From Treponema sp. (GTDB lineage: Bacteria; Spirochaetota; Spirochaetia; Treponematales; Treponemataceae), in the NCBI GenBank assembly GCA_004554075.1, contig SFOB01000098.1:1-9000 (forward strand): a stretch of 9,000 nt of DNA. The letters are read 5' to 3'. Shown here in pieces: positions 1 through 6,217 of the stretch. The translations under genes and the position numbers were made by a program. A model generated the notes under the pieces. It was given only the letters and a program-made list of their open reading frames with translations, was not told where the DNA came from and ran no database searches. The number at the start of each line of letters is the position of its first letter. Position 1 is the stretch's first letter.

Positions 1-479
1 TCATCAGGAAGCGGATTTCTATTTTCCGGCGGACGGCATTTTACAATATTTGCAATATAGCAGTTTGTCTTACGGTCCAGGCCGATTGCAGCAAGCATGC
101 GGTCCAGTAAGATTCCTGCCTTTCCAACAAATGGAAGTCCCTGCATATCCTCGTCGTGTCCCGGGCCTTCGCCGATTACAAGTACATCCGGATTCTGAAC
201 TCCCATACCAGGAACAACATTGTTTCGTGTGCGTGCTAAGCCGCAGCGTGTACAGCGGAGAATTTTCGCATTGAGTTCATCAAGAGAGATTCCACCATTG
301 ACTGGCTGCTCACTGAGTTGTTCCTGAACGGAATGGTCACTGAGCGGTATTTTTGAGGTCTTTTCAATATCATCATTAAATACCGGCTCCCCGGCAAACT
401 TTTCCCGGGTATAGCCGTATTCATAAGCATCAGCAGTTTTGAGAAGGGTGTAGATCAGTTTTTTATCTTCTGCTTTCAT
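1..479 (-). CDS. Family 4 uracil-DNA glycosylase (iron-sulfur type), C-terminus beyond the window
   Basis: Excises uracil from DNA as the first step of base-excision repair in the cytoplasm. The first 159 residues are visible and open to the left edge. A CxxC pair (C76, C79) is followed by the family motif GEGPGHDEDMQGLPFVGKAG at 103-122 and by NIVKCRPPENRNPLPD at 144-159. The C79-to-C148 spacing of 69 residues fits the third cluster ligand of family 4 enzymes; the fourth cysteine should lie just outside the window. About 70 residues precede the first CxxC, an N-terminal extension compared with short thermophile enzymes. The start is the ATG at 479, preceded by AAAAAGGAAC, a good ribosome binding site. 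It follows thiI on the same strand, but a terminator-like hairpin lies between them, so it probably has its own promoter, which I could not locate. The family call is confident; the exact subgroup is not. Confidence 0.93.
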   Translation of the reverse strand, partial: MKAEDKKLIYTLLKTADAYEYGYTREKFAGEPVFNDDIEKTSKIPLSDHSVQEQLSEQPVNGGISLDELNAKILRCTRCGLARTRNNVVPGMGVQNPDVLVIGEGPGHDEDMQGLPFVGKAGILLDRMLAAIGLDRKTNCYIANIVKCRPPENRNPLPD

Positions 480-482
480 AGT

Positions 483-488
483 TCCTTT
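483..488 (-). promoter_or_regulatory. Ribosome binding site of the uracil-DNA glycosylase gene
   Basis: On the minus strand AAAAAGGAAC stands directly before T-ATG. The AAGGA core is close to the start (about 3 bases), and it supports the ATG at 479 as the true start. Confidence 0.6.
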
Positions 489-493
489 TTAAT

Positions 494-519
494 AGACCCC
501 GAAACAAGTTCGGGGTGAC
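494..519 (-). repeat. Palindromic repeat unit 1 (GTCA-stem-loop-TCT family)
   Basis: Read on the minus strand it is GTCA, arm CCCCGAA, loop CTTGT, arm TTCGGGG, then TCT. The 7-bp stem is perfect. It shares its flanks and layout with the units at 530, 2898, 2934 and 6221 but has its own stem sequence. Its GTCA end faces the GTCA end of unit 2, with ten AT-rich bases between them. It lies just upstream of the glycosylase ribosome binding site, so it will be in that gene's leader if transcription starts upstream. Confidence 0.75.
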
Positions 520-529
520 GTAATATTTT

Positions 530-635
530 GTCATGCTGAACCTTCGCAGCATAGCTGCTCGGAGACTCGCTAAAAACAGTCCACTGGACTGTTTTTACAC
601 TGCATAGCAGTGTCGCTCCCTATGTTTCAGCATCT
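530..635 (+). repeat. Palindromic repeat unit 2, with an 85-base hairpin-rich block in place of its loop
   Basis: The outer parts match the repeat family: GTCA (530-533), arm TGCTGAA (534-540), complementary arm TTCAGCA (626-632), TCT (633-635). Where other copies have a loop of 3-5 bases, this copy has 85 bases (541-625). That block contains three perfect hairpins: 546-558 (gcagc-ata-gctgc), 571-597 (13-base arms around one centre base) and 598-612 (cactgc-ata-gcagtg). Folded as single-stranded nucleic acid the unit would be a closed three-armed structure. It fills the gap between the thiI stop and the glycosylase gene. No open reading frame or tRNA signature is visible in it. A nested insertion or a MITE-like element are the simplest readings. 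Confidence 0.7.
571..597. terminator. Terminator-like symmetric hairpin, probably ending the thiI transcript
   Basis: Perfect 13-base inverted repeat around c584. The core CAGTCC/GGACTG stem has a three-base loop, is preceded by five A and followed by five T. Because it is symmetric it looks like an intrinsic terminator on both strands. It lies 42 bases beyond the thiI stop on the minus strand and would separate thiI from the glycosylase gene. It is carried inside the repeat block at 541-625, so termination may be a by-product of that element. Confidence 0.55.
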
Positions 636-638
636 TAA

Positions 639-1814
639 TTAATCAGTTTTTTTTACTGGTTCTCCACACGCAGTAAGCTTAATAATCTCACGCTCTTTGT
701 AAGACTTTTCAATCAGCTCATCTACTTCAAGAGATTTGTAAATCTCTTCTGCTTCTTCTGGCTTTCCTCTCAAAACCGGGTGTCTCGGACTAAAGAGTAC
801 ACAGCAGTCCTCATAAGGGAGAATTGAAGTTTCATAAGTATCAATAAAATACGAATCTTTAATAATCTCTTCTTTGTCCATACCACAGAGAGGGCGGAGA
901 AGCGGCAGCTCTGCAAAGTGCTCTGTAACAGTCATATTTTCAATTGTCTGGCTGGCAACCTGTCCAACACTTTCACCGGTTATGATACATTTTGCATTAC
1001 AGCGGTGGGCAAGGCGGTTTGCAACTTTCATCATGCAGACACGAAGCATAAGAGTTGACCATGCTTCCGGTGCTTTTTCCTTAATTCTCATCTGAACTTC
1101 AGTAAATGGAATTGTGTTCAGGTAAACTGTAATTCCATAATAAGCAAGCTTTTGTGCAAGAGTTACAACCTTCTGTTTTGCTTCTTCTGAAGTGTAAGGG
1201 TATGAATGAAAATAACAGCACTCAATTTTCATACCGCGGCGAAGCATACGGTAACCTGCAACCGGAGAATCAAGACCCCCACTCAAAAGAAGAAGTCCTT
1301 TTCCGCTGCAGCCTACTGGAAGTCCACGGCAGCCTGCATTAGAATCAACATATACAAAACATTTTTCACGAACTTCTACATAAATAATAGTATCAGGCTT
1401 ATGTACATCAACCTTCATTAAGGCTTCTACGTCACCTGCTGCCTCACAGCAGATTTCGTAAGAGTTCATAGGAAAGCTTTTATCTGCACGACGGGCATCA
1501 ATTTTAAAAGTCTTGCAGCCGCGTTCTGCTTCTTTTTTTGCAATTTCATAAACGGCCTTATTGATATCTTCAATTGTCTTTTCACAAACTTCAGCCTTTG
1601 CCCAACCAGTAATTCCAATAAGATGATTAAGGGTAAATTCTACCTTTTCCTGTACAGAATCTTCGCATTCAATATAAAGTCGTCCGGCACGAAGTGTAAC
1701 TTTTGCCCCGGTGCCTTCCAGATATTTTGCAGTATTATGCTTTAATAGATTTTCAAATTCCTGAAGATTAGAACCTTTTAATGTTAATTCCCCAATTTTT
1801 GCCAGATAAGTCAT
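639..1814 (-). CDS. thiI: tRNA 4-thiouridine synthase / thiazole sulfur-transfer protein ThiI, rhodanese-less form
   Basis: ThiI adenylates U8 of tRNA and carries sulfur to it; in many bacteria it also supplies sulfur for the thiamine thiazole. The 391-residue protein has the expected order: an N-terminal ferredoxin-like segment with GELTLKGSN (8-16), a THUMP domain (about 60-165), and an ATP-pyrophosphatase domain with the PP-loop SGGLDSP at 178-184 and TGESVGQVASQT at 279-290. It ends soon after LPYEDCCVLF (332-341), whose cysteines C337/C338 occupy the place of the reactive cysteine of E. coli ThiI. There is no C-terminal rhodanese domain, as in Bacillus subtilis ThiI, so sulfur presumably comes directly from a cysteine desulfurase not seen here. 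It has 17 cysteines. The start is the ATG at 1814; there is no Shine-Dalgarno sequence, and a TATAAT box ends 6 bases before it. It is transcribed divergently from the gene at 1853. Confidence 0.96.
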   Translation of the reverse strand: MTYLAKIGELTLKGSNLQEFENLLKHNTAKYLEGTGAKVTLRAGRLYIECEDSVQEKVEFTLNHLIGITGWAKAEVCEKTIEDINKAVYEIAKKEAERGCKTFKIDARRADKSFPMNSYEICCEAAGDVEALMKVDVHKPDTIIYVEVREKCFVYVDSNAGCRGLPVGCSGKGLLLLSGGLDSPVAGYRMLRRGMKIECCYFHSYPYTSEEAKQKVVTLAQKLAYYGITVYLNTIPFTEVQMRIKEKAPEAWSTLMLRVCMMKVANRLAHRCNAKCIITGESVGQVASQTIENMTVTEHFAELPLLRPLCGMDKEEIIKDSYFIDTYETSILPYEDCCVLFSPRHPVLRGKPEEAEEIYKSLEVDELIEKSYKEREIIKLTACGEPVKKTD

Positions 1815-1828
1815 GACTATATTATAAT
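1799..1828 (+). promoter_or_regulatory. Candidate promoter of the secreted-protein gene at 1853
   Basis: A -35 box TTGCCA (1799-1804, five of six consensus bases) and a -10 box TATAAT (1823-1828) are 18 bases apart. Transcription would start near 1835, leaving an 18-base leader before the GTG start. The -35 box lies inside the first codons of thiI. Confidence 0.6.
1821..1826 (-). promoter_or_regulatory. Candidate -10 box of thiI, overlapping the plus-strand -10
   Basis: The palindrome ATTATAAT (1821-1828) reads TATAAT on the minus strand at 1826-1821. Counting 6-7 bases downstream puts the transcription start at about 1813-1815, on the A of the thiI ATG (1814). No recognisable -35 is present: the best 17-base-spaced hexamer is TTTATT. 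The call rests on the perfect -10 and its position. Confidence 0.45.
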
Positions 1829-1852
1829 TGAAAAACAGCCGATAATAAAGAT

Positions 1853-2842
1853 GTGAAAAAATCTTTTTTTATATGTTTATTTATTTTTATTGATATCTGT
1901 TTTTTATTCGCCGAAACTATTCCGTCTAAGCTCCTGGGAATATGGGAAGCAAAAGACCGTTATGTTTTTTTTGAACAGAATGATGAAGAAGAACCTCAGA
2001 TAGTTGTAGTTTTAAAAGAATATTACGGCTGGTATTATGACCGGGCTGCTGAACCTGCGTCTTATGCAGAAAAAGAGCCTCGTACAAGAAATATTCCGAC
2101 ACCCCATAATGCAGAACATGTCTATATAAAAAATATCTCTACAAAAGAAAATACAGATTCTCTTTACGGCTCTCTTGATCTTTATTATTCCCGCTGGCAG
2201 AAAAATACAATCCCATTCTTTATGCTCAATGATAATATTTACTTATCTTATTTTGAAAAAGACCAGCCTGAAGAAAATACCTGGGCATTTTATCGTGGAG
2301 TTGCTCCTTCAAAAGGCTTTATGATCAGTCCACAAAATATTCCTGAAAATATTACAGGCTATATTATTGATGGAAACAAACTTTATGATGTCAGATACTG
2401 GCTTACAGATATGGATTATTCTACGGATTATATTAATTTCACTTATAAAGATGATTCATATCAGATTCCAAAGCATCTGAGAAGCTGCGAAACAAATTAC
2501 TCTTGTGTTTCCGGAAGAAGTAAAAAGGTTCGTAATCCTGTAAAAGCTTTTGAATATAAAGAAGAAGATTTCATTTACAATTCAGATAAATCTGTTTTTA
2601 CAAAAAAGAGTGAACCTTATCTTAAACGCCTTGCAGATAAAAATACTTTTGAAGCATTGATTGCAATGGTAAAAGAGGCAAATGCAAGACGTAAACCAGA
2701 TCCTCCGGCACTTTTTCCTCCAAGTAATTTAGACTGGCACTGGGATTTAATTGATCTTCTTGAAAAGGATAATCAGCTTATAAAAGAAGTAAGGGCACGG
2801 CAGAAGGCTTTTGGACCCCGGGCAAAAGATTTAGAAAAATAG
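1853..2842 (+). CDS. Secreted protein of unknown function with N-terminal signal peptide
   Basis: I do not recognise a family. The 329-residue product begins MKKSFFICLFIFIDICFLFA, a basic n-region and hydrophobic core with a plausible cleavage after A20, although D14 inside the core is unusual. No lipobox is present, so a periplasmic or exported soluble protein is expected. After cleavage comes LLGIWEAKDRYVFFEQ, which resembles the opening strand of small beta-rich proteins, then a Tyr/Trp-rich and acidic middle part. The C-terminus is charged and probably helical (about 260-329). There are no cysteine clusters or catalytic motifs I can name. The start is the GTG at 1853; the overlapping ATG two bases earlier is followed at once by a stop. 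The ribosome binding site is weak. The gene diverges from thiI and probably stands alone, since a promoter-like sequence and repeat units separate it from ileS. Confidence 0.85.
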   Translation: MKKSFFICLFIFIDICFLFAETIPSKLLGIWEAKDRYVFFEQNDEEEPQIVVVLKEYYGWYYDRAAEPASYAEKEPRTRNIPTPHNAEHVYIKNISTKENTDSLYGSLDLYYSRWQKNTIPFFMLNDNIYLSYFEKDQPEENTWAFYRGVAPSKGFMISPQNIPENITGYIIDGNKLYDVRYWLTDMDYSTDYINFTYKDDSYQIPKHLRSCETNYSCVSGRSKKVRNPVKAFEYKEEDFIYNSDKSVFTKKSEPYLKRLADKNTFEALIAMVKEANARRKPDPPALFPPSNLDWHWDLIDLLEKDNQLIKEVRARQKAFGPRAKDLEK

Positions 2843-2868
2843 AAGTTGTAGAATAAAATCTGATTTTG

Positions 2869-2877
2869 TGTCATAAT
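2869..2877 (+). promoter_or_regulatory. Candidate extended -10 promoter for ileS
   Basis: TGTCATAAT has the TGn extension followed by CATAAT (five of six consensus bases). Transcription would start near 2884, so the ileS leader of about 110 bases would carry both palindromic units. No good -35 is visible at 16-18 bases, so the call is weak. Confidence 0.3.
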
Positions 2878-2897
2878 AAGAAGATTATAAAAGAAGT

Positions 2898-2925
2898 GTC
2901 ATTTTCGGGCTTGACCCGAAAATCT
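2898..2925 (+). repeat. Palindromic repeat unit 3
   Basis: GTCA (2898-2901), arm TTTTCGGG, loop CTTGA (2910-2914), arm CCCGAAAA, TCT (2923-2925). The 8-bp stem is perfect, with A2901 and T2923 adding a ninth pair. Its TCT end faces that of unit 4 eight bases away. No T-run follows, so it is not an intrinsic terminator for the upstream gene. Confidence 0.8.
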
Positions 2926-2933
2926 ATATCATG

Positions 2934-2961
2934 AGATTCCCGTGTCGAGCACGGGAATGAC
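2934..2961 (-). repeat. Palindromic repeat unit 4, inverted relative to unit 3
   Basis: On the minus strand: GTCA, arm TTCCCGTG, loop CTCGA, arm CACGGGAA, TCT. The stem is perfect and differs from unit 3. Together units 3 and 4 form a 66-base composite bounded by TGTCATT (2897-2903) and AATGACA (2956-2962), an outer 7-base inverted repeat. It lies 22 bases before the ileS ribosome binding site AGGA. The nearby T-run (2972-2977) starts 14 bases after the stem, too far for a classical terminator. Confidence 0.8.
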
Positions 2962-2983
2962 AATTTCTGGATTTTTTATTAAA

Positions 2984-2987
2984 AGGA
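2984..2987 (+). promoter_or_regulatory. Ribosome binding site of ileS
   Basis: AAAAGGA with its AGGA core seven bases before the ATG at 2995; it confirms the ileS start. Confidence 0.7.
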
Positions 2988-2994
2988 CACATAC

Positions 2995-5900
2995 ATGAGC
3001 TTTAAACCGGTTGATCCAAAAGTTGACTTCCCTAAGCAGGAAGAAGAAGTTTTAAAATTCTGGCAGGACAATAACATCTTCAAAAAGTCTGTAAGCCAGA
3101 GAGAAGGGGCAGAGGACTTTGTTTTCTATGATGGTCCTCCGTTTGCTACAGGTCTCCCTCACTTTGGACATTTCATTCCATCAACCATTAAAGATATTAT
3201 TCCACGCTACCAGACAATGAAAGGAAAGCGTGTTGAACGCCGCTTCGGCTGGGACTGCCACGGTCTTCCAATCGAAAACTTAATCGAAAAAGAACTCAAC
3301 ATCAACTCTAAGCACGAAATTGAAGCTATGGGTATCGACAAATTCAACGATGCCTGCCGTGCTTCAGTTCTCCGCTACACAAGCGAGTGGCGCCAGACAA
3401 TTACCCGTATGGGACGCTGGGTTGATTTTGATAACGACTACAAGACAATGAATCCTGAATATATGGAATCTATCTGGTGGGTTGCAAAATCTCTCTGGGA
3501 TAAGGGCCTCATCTACGAAGGAAAATATATTCTTCCATACTGTCCACGTTGTTCTACTGTACTTTCTACACACGAGCTTGCTCAGGGCTATAAGGATGTT
3601 CAGGATCAGACTGTTACTGTTCGCTTTAAGATTACTAAAGCTCCAGACACAATCGACGACCCGGATATGGTAAACGGAAAAACTTACTTCCTCGCCTGGA
3701 CAACAACTCCTTGGACTTTGCCTTCAAACCTCGGTCTTTGTATGGGTCCGGATATCGACTACGTAAAGATTCTCGATAAAGAAAGCGGAGACTACTATAT
3801 CTTCGCTGAAGCTCGTCTTTCAGCATATTATAAAGACGAAGCTGCTTACGAAATCATCTACCGCCACAAGGGTAGTGAGTTCATTGGTGCTGAATACGAG
3901 CCTCTCTTCCCATATTTTGCTAACCTCAAAGATCCAAAGGTTTGCGAAGAAATGAGCGGACAGAAATGCGAAAAGGGTGCTTTCCGCATGTTCAACGCAG
4001 CATACGTTTCTACAGAAGACGGTACTGGTATCGTTCATATTGCTCCAGCCTTCGGTGAAGAAGATAACAAGGTATTCCGTGGTTCTGGCGTTCCAAACGT
4101 TGAACCAATCGATGCTGAATGTAAGTTTACAAAAGAAGTTCCTGACTATCAGGGCGTATTTGTAAAGGATGCAGATAAAGATATTATGAAGCGCCTTAAG
4201 GACGAGGGTAAGCTTGTAAAGCGTGATTCTATCGTTCACTCATATCCTCACTGCTGGCGCTGTGGTTCTCCTTTGATTTACCGCGGTATCGGTTCATGGT
4301 TCGTTAAGGTAGCTGATTACCACGACGTACTTCTCCGTGCAAACAGCAAAATCAACTGGCAGCCTAACCACATTAAGGAAGGCCGCTTTGGTAAGTGGCT
4401 TGCCGGTGCCCGCGACTGGGCTGTAAGCCGTAACCGCTACTGGGGTAACCCGATCCCAATCTGGCGTTGTGATGACCCAGACTGTAAGCATACTCTTTGT
4501 GTAGGAAGCCGCCAAGAGCTCAAAGACCTCAGCGGAACTTACCCAGAAGATCTTCATAAGCAGTATGTTGATAAAATCACCTTCACCTGTCCTAAGTGTA
4601 AGAAAGGTACAATGCGCCGTATCCCGGAAGTTTTTGACTGCTGGTTCGAATCTGGTTCTATGCCTTATGCCCAGGTACATTATCCATTTGAAAATAAAGA
4701 GAAGTTCGAAGCTAACTTCCCTGCAAACTTCATCTCTGAAGGTCTGGACCAGACTCGCGGATGGTTCTATACACTTACAGTTCTTGCAGCCCAGCTTTTC
4801 GACAAGCCGGCTTTTGAAAACTGTATTGTAAACGGAATCGTACTTGCAGAAGACGGACGCAAGATGTCTAAGTCTCTGCGTAACTACACAGACCCTGTTG
4901 AAGCAATCAACAAGTTTGGTGCAGATGCAATCCGTCTCTTCCTTATGCACTCAGCTGTAGTTAAGGCAGATGAAATCCGCTATTCAGATGCTGGTGTTCG
5001 TGACGTTCTTAAGTCTATCATCATTCCTTGGTGGAACTCTTACTCATTCTTTGTAACTTATGCAAATATCGATAAGGCTGCTCCTACAGGTCACCTTTTC
5101 GACAACAAGACTCCATCAAATCCTCTTGATGCATGGCTTTTGTCTATTACTCAGAACCTTATTGCAGAAGTTGGTGGTGCCATCGATTCTTATGATTTGT
5201 CTGGTGCTATCGACCCAATCGTAAAATTCATTGACCAGCTTAATAACTGGTATATCCGCCGCAGCCGCCGCCGCTTCTGGAAATCAGAAAACGACAGTGA
5301 CAAGGCAGAAGCCTACGAAGCTCTTTATATCGCCCTTAAGACACTTGCTACAGTTGCGGCTCCATTTGTTCCATTCATTACAGAAGAAATGTATCAGAAC
5401 CTCAAGACAAGCGAAGATAAAGAATCAGTTCACCTCTGCGACTATCCAACTCCTAACAAGGTATGGATCAACGAAGAACTTGAGTTCAAGATGGCAACTG
5501 TACAGAAAGCCGTTTCTATGGGACACAGCCTCCGTAACCAGTTCAACCTCAAGAACCGCCAGCCACTGGCAAGCGTTGCTCTTGTAACACGTAACCCAAG
5601 CGAAAAGACTGTATTGTCAGAAATGCAGGATACAATTGCAGAAGAATTGAACGTTAAGAAGGTAGAGTTCCACGACCGCGAAGACGAGCTTGTTGAATAC
5701 AAGGCAAAGGCAAATTTCAAAGTTCTCGGTAAGGAACTTGGACCTCTTATGAAGCAGGCTGCAGGAATTATCGCAACTCTTACAAGCGAGCAGATTCAGT
5801 CTATTCTCGACGGAACAAAGCTCAGTATCGATGTTGCAGGAACTACTGTAGAACTCGACGAAGAAAAGGTTCTTGTAGAACGCTTCGAAAAGGATGACCT

Positions 5901-6216
5901 TAAGGTTCTCAACGACGGAACTCTTACAGTAGGTCTTGATTCTAAAATTACAGACGAACTCAAAAAAGAAGGTTACGTTCGCGACCTTATCCGCGGTATT
6001 CAGAACCAGCGTAAGGAAAACGGCTATAACGTAACTGATAGAATTAATCTTGAGCTTGGCGGAGATGCTGACCTGGAAGCTGCATTCAAGATGTTTGCAG
6101 ACTTTATTTCCGGCGAAACACTTGCTGCAAAGACAAGCTGGGATGCAAATCTTACAGGTGCATACGAAGTTGAAGCTGACGATAAGAAATGGAGTTTCAA
6201 GGTTGAAAAAGCTTAA
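2995..6216 (+). CDS. ileS: Isoleucyl-tRNA synthetase, long eukaryotic/archaeal-like class
   Basis: Charges tRNA(Ile) with isoleucine in the cytoplasm and hydrolyses mischarged Val-tRNA. At 1073 residues it is longer than the E. coli type (about 940). The class I signature appears as HFGH (56-59) within GPPFATGLPHFGH, followed by RRFGWDCHGLPIEN, typical of the eukaryotic-like clade. The inserted CP1 editing domain shows TTTPWTLPSN (236-245) and GTGIVHIAPAFGEED (343-357). Zinc-type pairs include CPRC (183-186) and HCWRC (419-423), with CDDPDC and CPKC further on. KMSKS is at 623-627. The anticodon-binding region and a C-terminal domain with YVRDLIRGIQNQRKENGY follow. All catalytic signatures are intact. 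Codon use favours C-ending codons and CGC/CGT arginine more than the flanking genes, which fits high expression. It heads a probable operon: the next reading frame starts 1 base (TTG) or 25 bases (ATG) after the stop. Enzymes of this clade are commonly insensitive to mupirocin (family knowledge, not seen here). Confidence 0.98.
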   Translation: MSFKPVDPKVDFPKQEEEVLKFWQDNNIFKKSVSQREGAEDFVFYDGPPFATGLPHFGHFIPSTIKDIIPRYQTMKGKRVERRFGWDCHGLPIENLIEKELNINSKHEIEAMGIDKFNDACRASVLRYTSEWRQTITRMGRWVDFDNDYKTMNPEYMESIWWVAKSLWDKGLIYEGKYILPYCPRCSTVLSTHELAQGYKDVQDQTVTVRFKITKAPDTIDDPDMVNGKTYFLAWTTTPWTLPSNLGLCMGPDIDYVKILDKESGDYYIFAEARLSAYYKDEAAYEIIYRHKGSEFIGAEYEPLFPYFANLKDPKVCEEMSGQKCEKGAFRMFNAAYVSTEDGTGIVHIAPAFGEEDNKVFRGSGVPNVEPIDAECKFTKEVPDYQGVFVKDADKDIMKRLKDEGKLVKRDSIVHSYPHCWRCGSPLIYRGIGSWFVKVADYHDVLLRANSKINWQPNHIKEGRFGKWLAGARDWAVSRNRYWGNPIPIWRCDDPDCKHTLCVGSRQELKDLSGTYPEDLHKQYVDKITFTCPKCKKGTMRRIPEVFDCWFESGSMPYAQVHYPFENKEKFEANFPANFISEGLDQTRGWFYTLTVLAAQLFDKPAFENCIVNGIVLAEDGRKMSKSLRNYTDPVEAINKFGADAIRLFLMHSAVVKADEIRYSDAGVRDVLKSIIIPWWNSYSFFVTYANIDKAAPTGHLFDNKTPSNPLDAWLLSITQNLIAEVGGAIDSYDLSGAIDPIVKFIDQLNNWYIRRSRRRFWKSENDSDKAEAYEALYIALKTLATVAAPFVPFITEEMYQNLKTSEDKESVHLCDYPTPNKVWINEELEFKMATVQKAVSMGHSLRNQFNLKNRQPLASVALVTRNPSEKTVLSEMQDTIAEELNVKKVEFHDREDELVEYKAKANFKVLGKELGPLMKQAAGIIATLTSEQIQSILDGTKLSIDVAGTTVELDEEKVLVERFEKDDLKVLNDGTLTVGLDSKITDELKKEGYVRDLIRGIQNQRKENGYNVTDRINLELGGDADLEAAFKMFADFISGETLAAKTSWDANLTGAYEVEADDKKWSFKVEKA

Positions 6217-6217
6217 T

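Noticed and set aside
236..430. Other open frames over the glycosylase gene (also 50-274 plus)
   Set aside because: The frame from 479 to the edge carries the family motifs without interruption, so these are shadows.
480..638. tRNA or small RNA gene in the multi-hairpin gap
   Set aside because: It looks cloverleaf-like, but there is no 7-5-5-5 stem pattern, no GGTTCRANNCC T-arm and no CCA end; the repeat-family match explains the outer stem. A structured RNA role remains possible but is unsupported.
1815..1852. TPP riboswitch before thiI
   Set aside because: Only 38 bases separate the divergent genes, too short for the aptamer, and no THI-box sequence is present.
2843..2994. T-box riboswitch before ileS
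   Set aside because: The gap is short and lacks the T-box AGGGUGG-type sequence and specifier stem; the only structures are the two palindromic units.
3820..4239. Antisense open frame of 139 codons inside ileS
   Set aside because: It is the shadow of the editing-domain coding region and shows no independent coding signal.
4294..4950. Antisense open frame of 218 codons inside ileS
   Set aside because: It lies opposite a strongly conserved catalytic and KMSKS region; its product has no coherent motif and it has no ribosome binding site of note. Its length follows from the codon bias of ileS.
6050..6217. N-terminal extension of the lipoprotein frame back into ileS
   Set aside because: It would bury the lipobox leader about 65 residues inside the protein, and the bases are fully explained by ileS in another frame.
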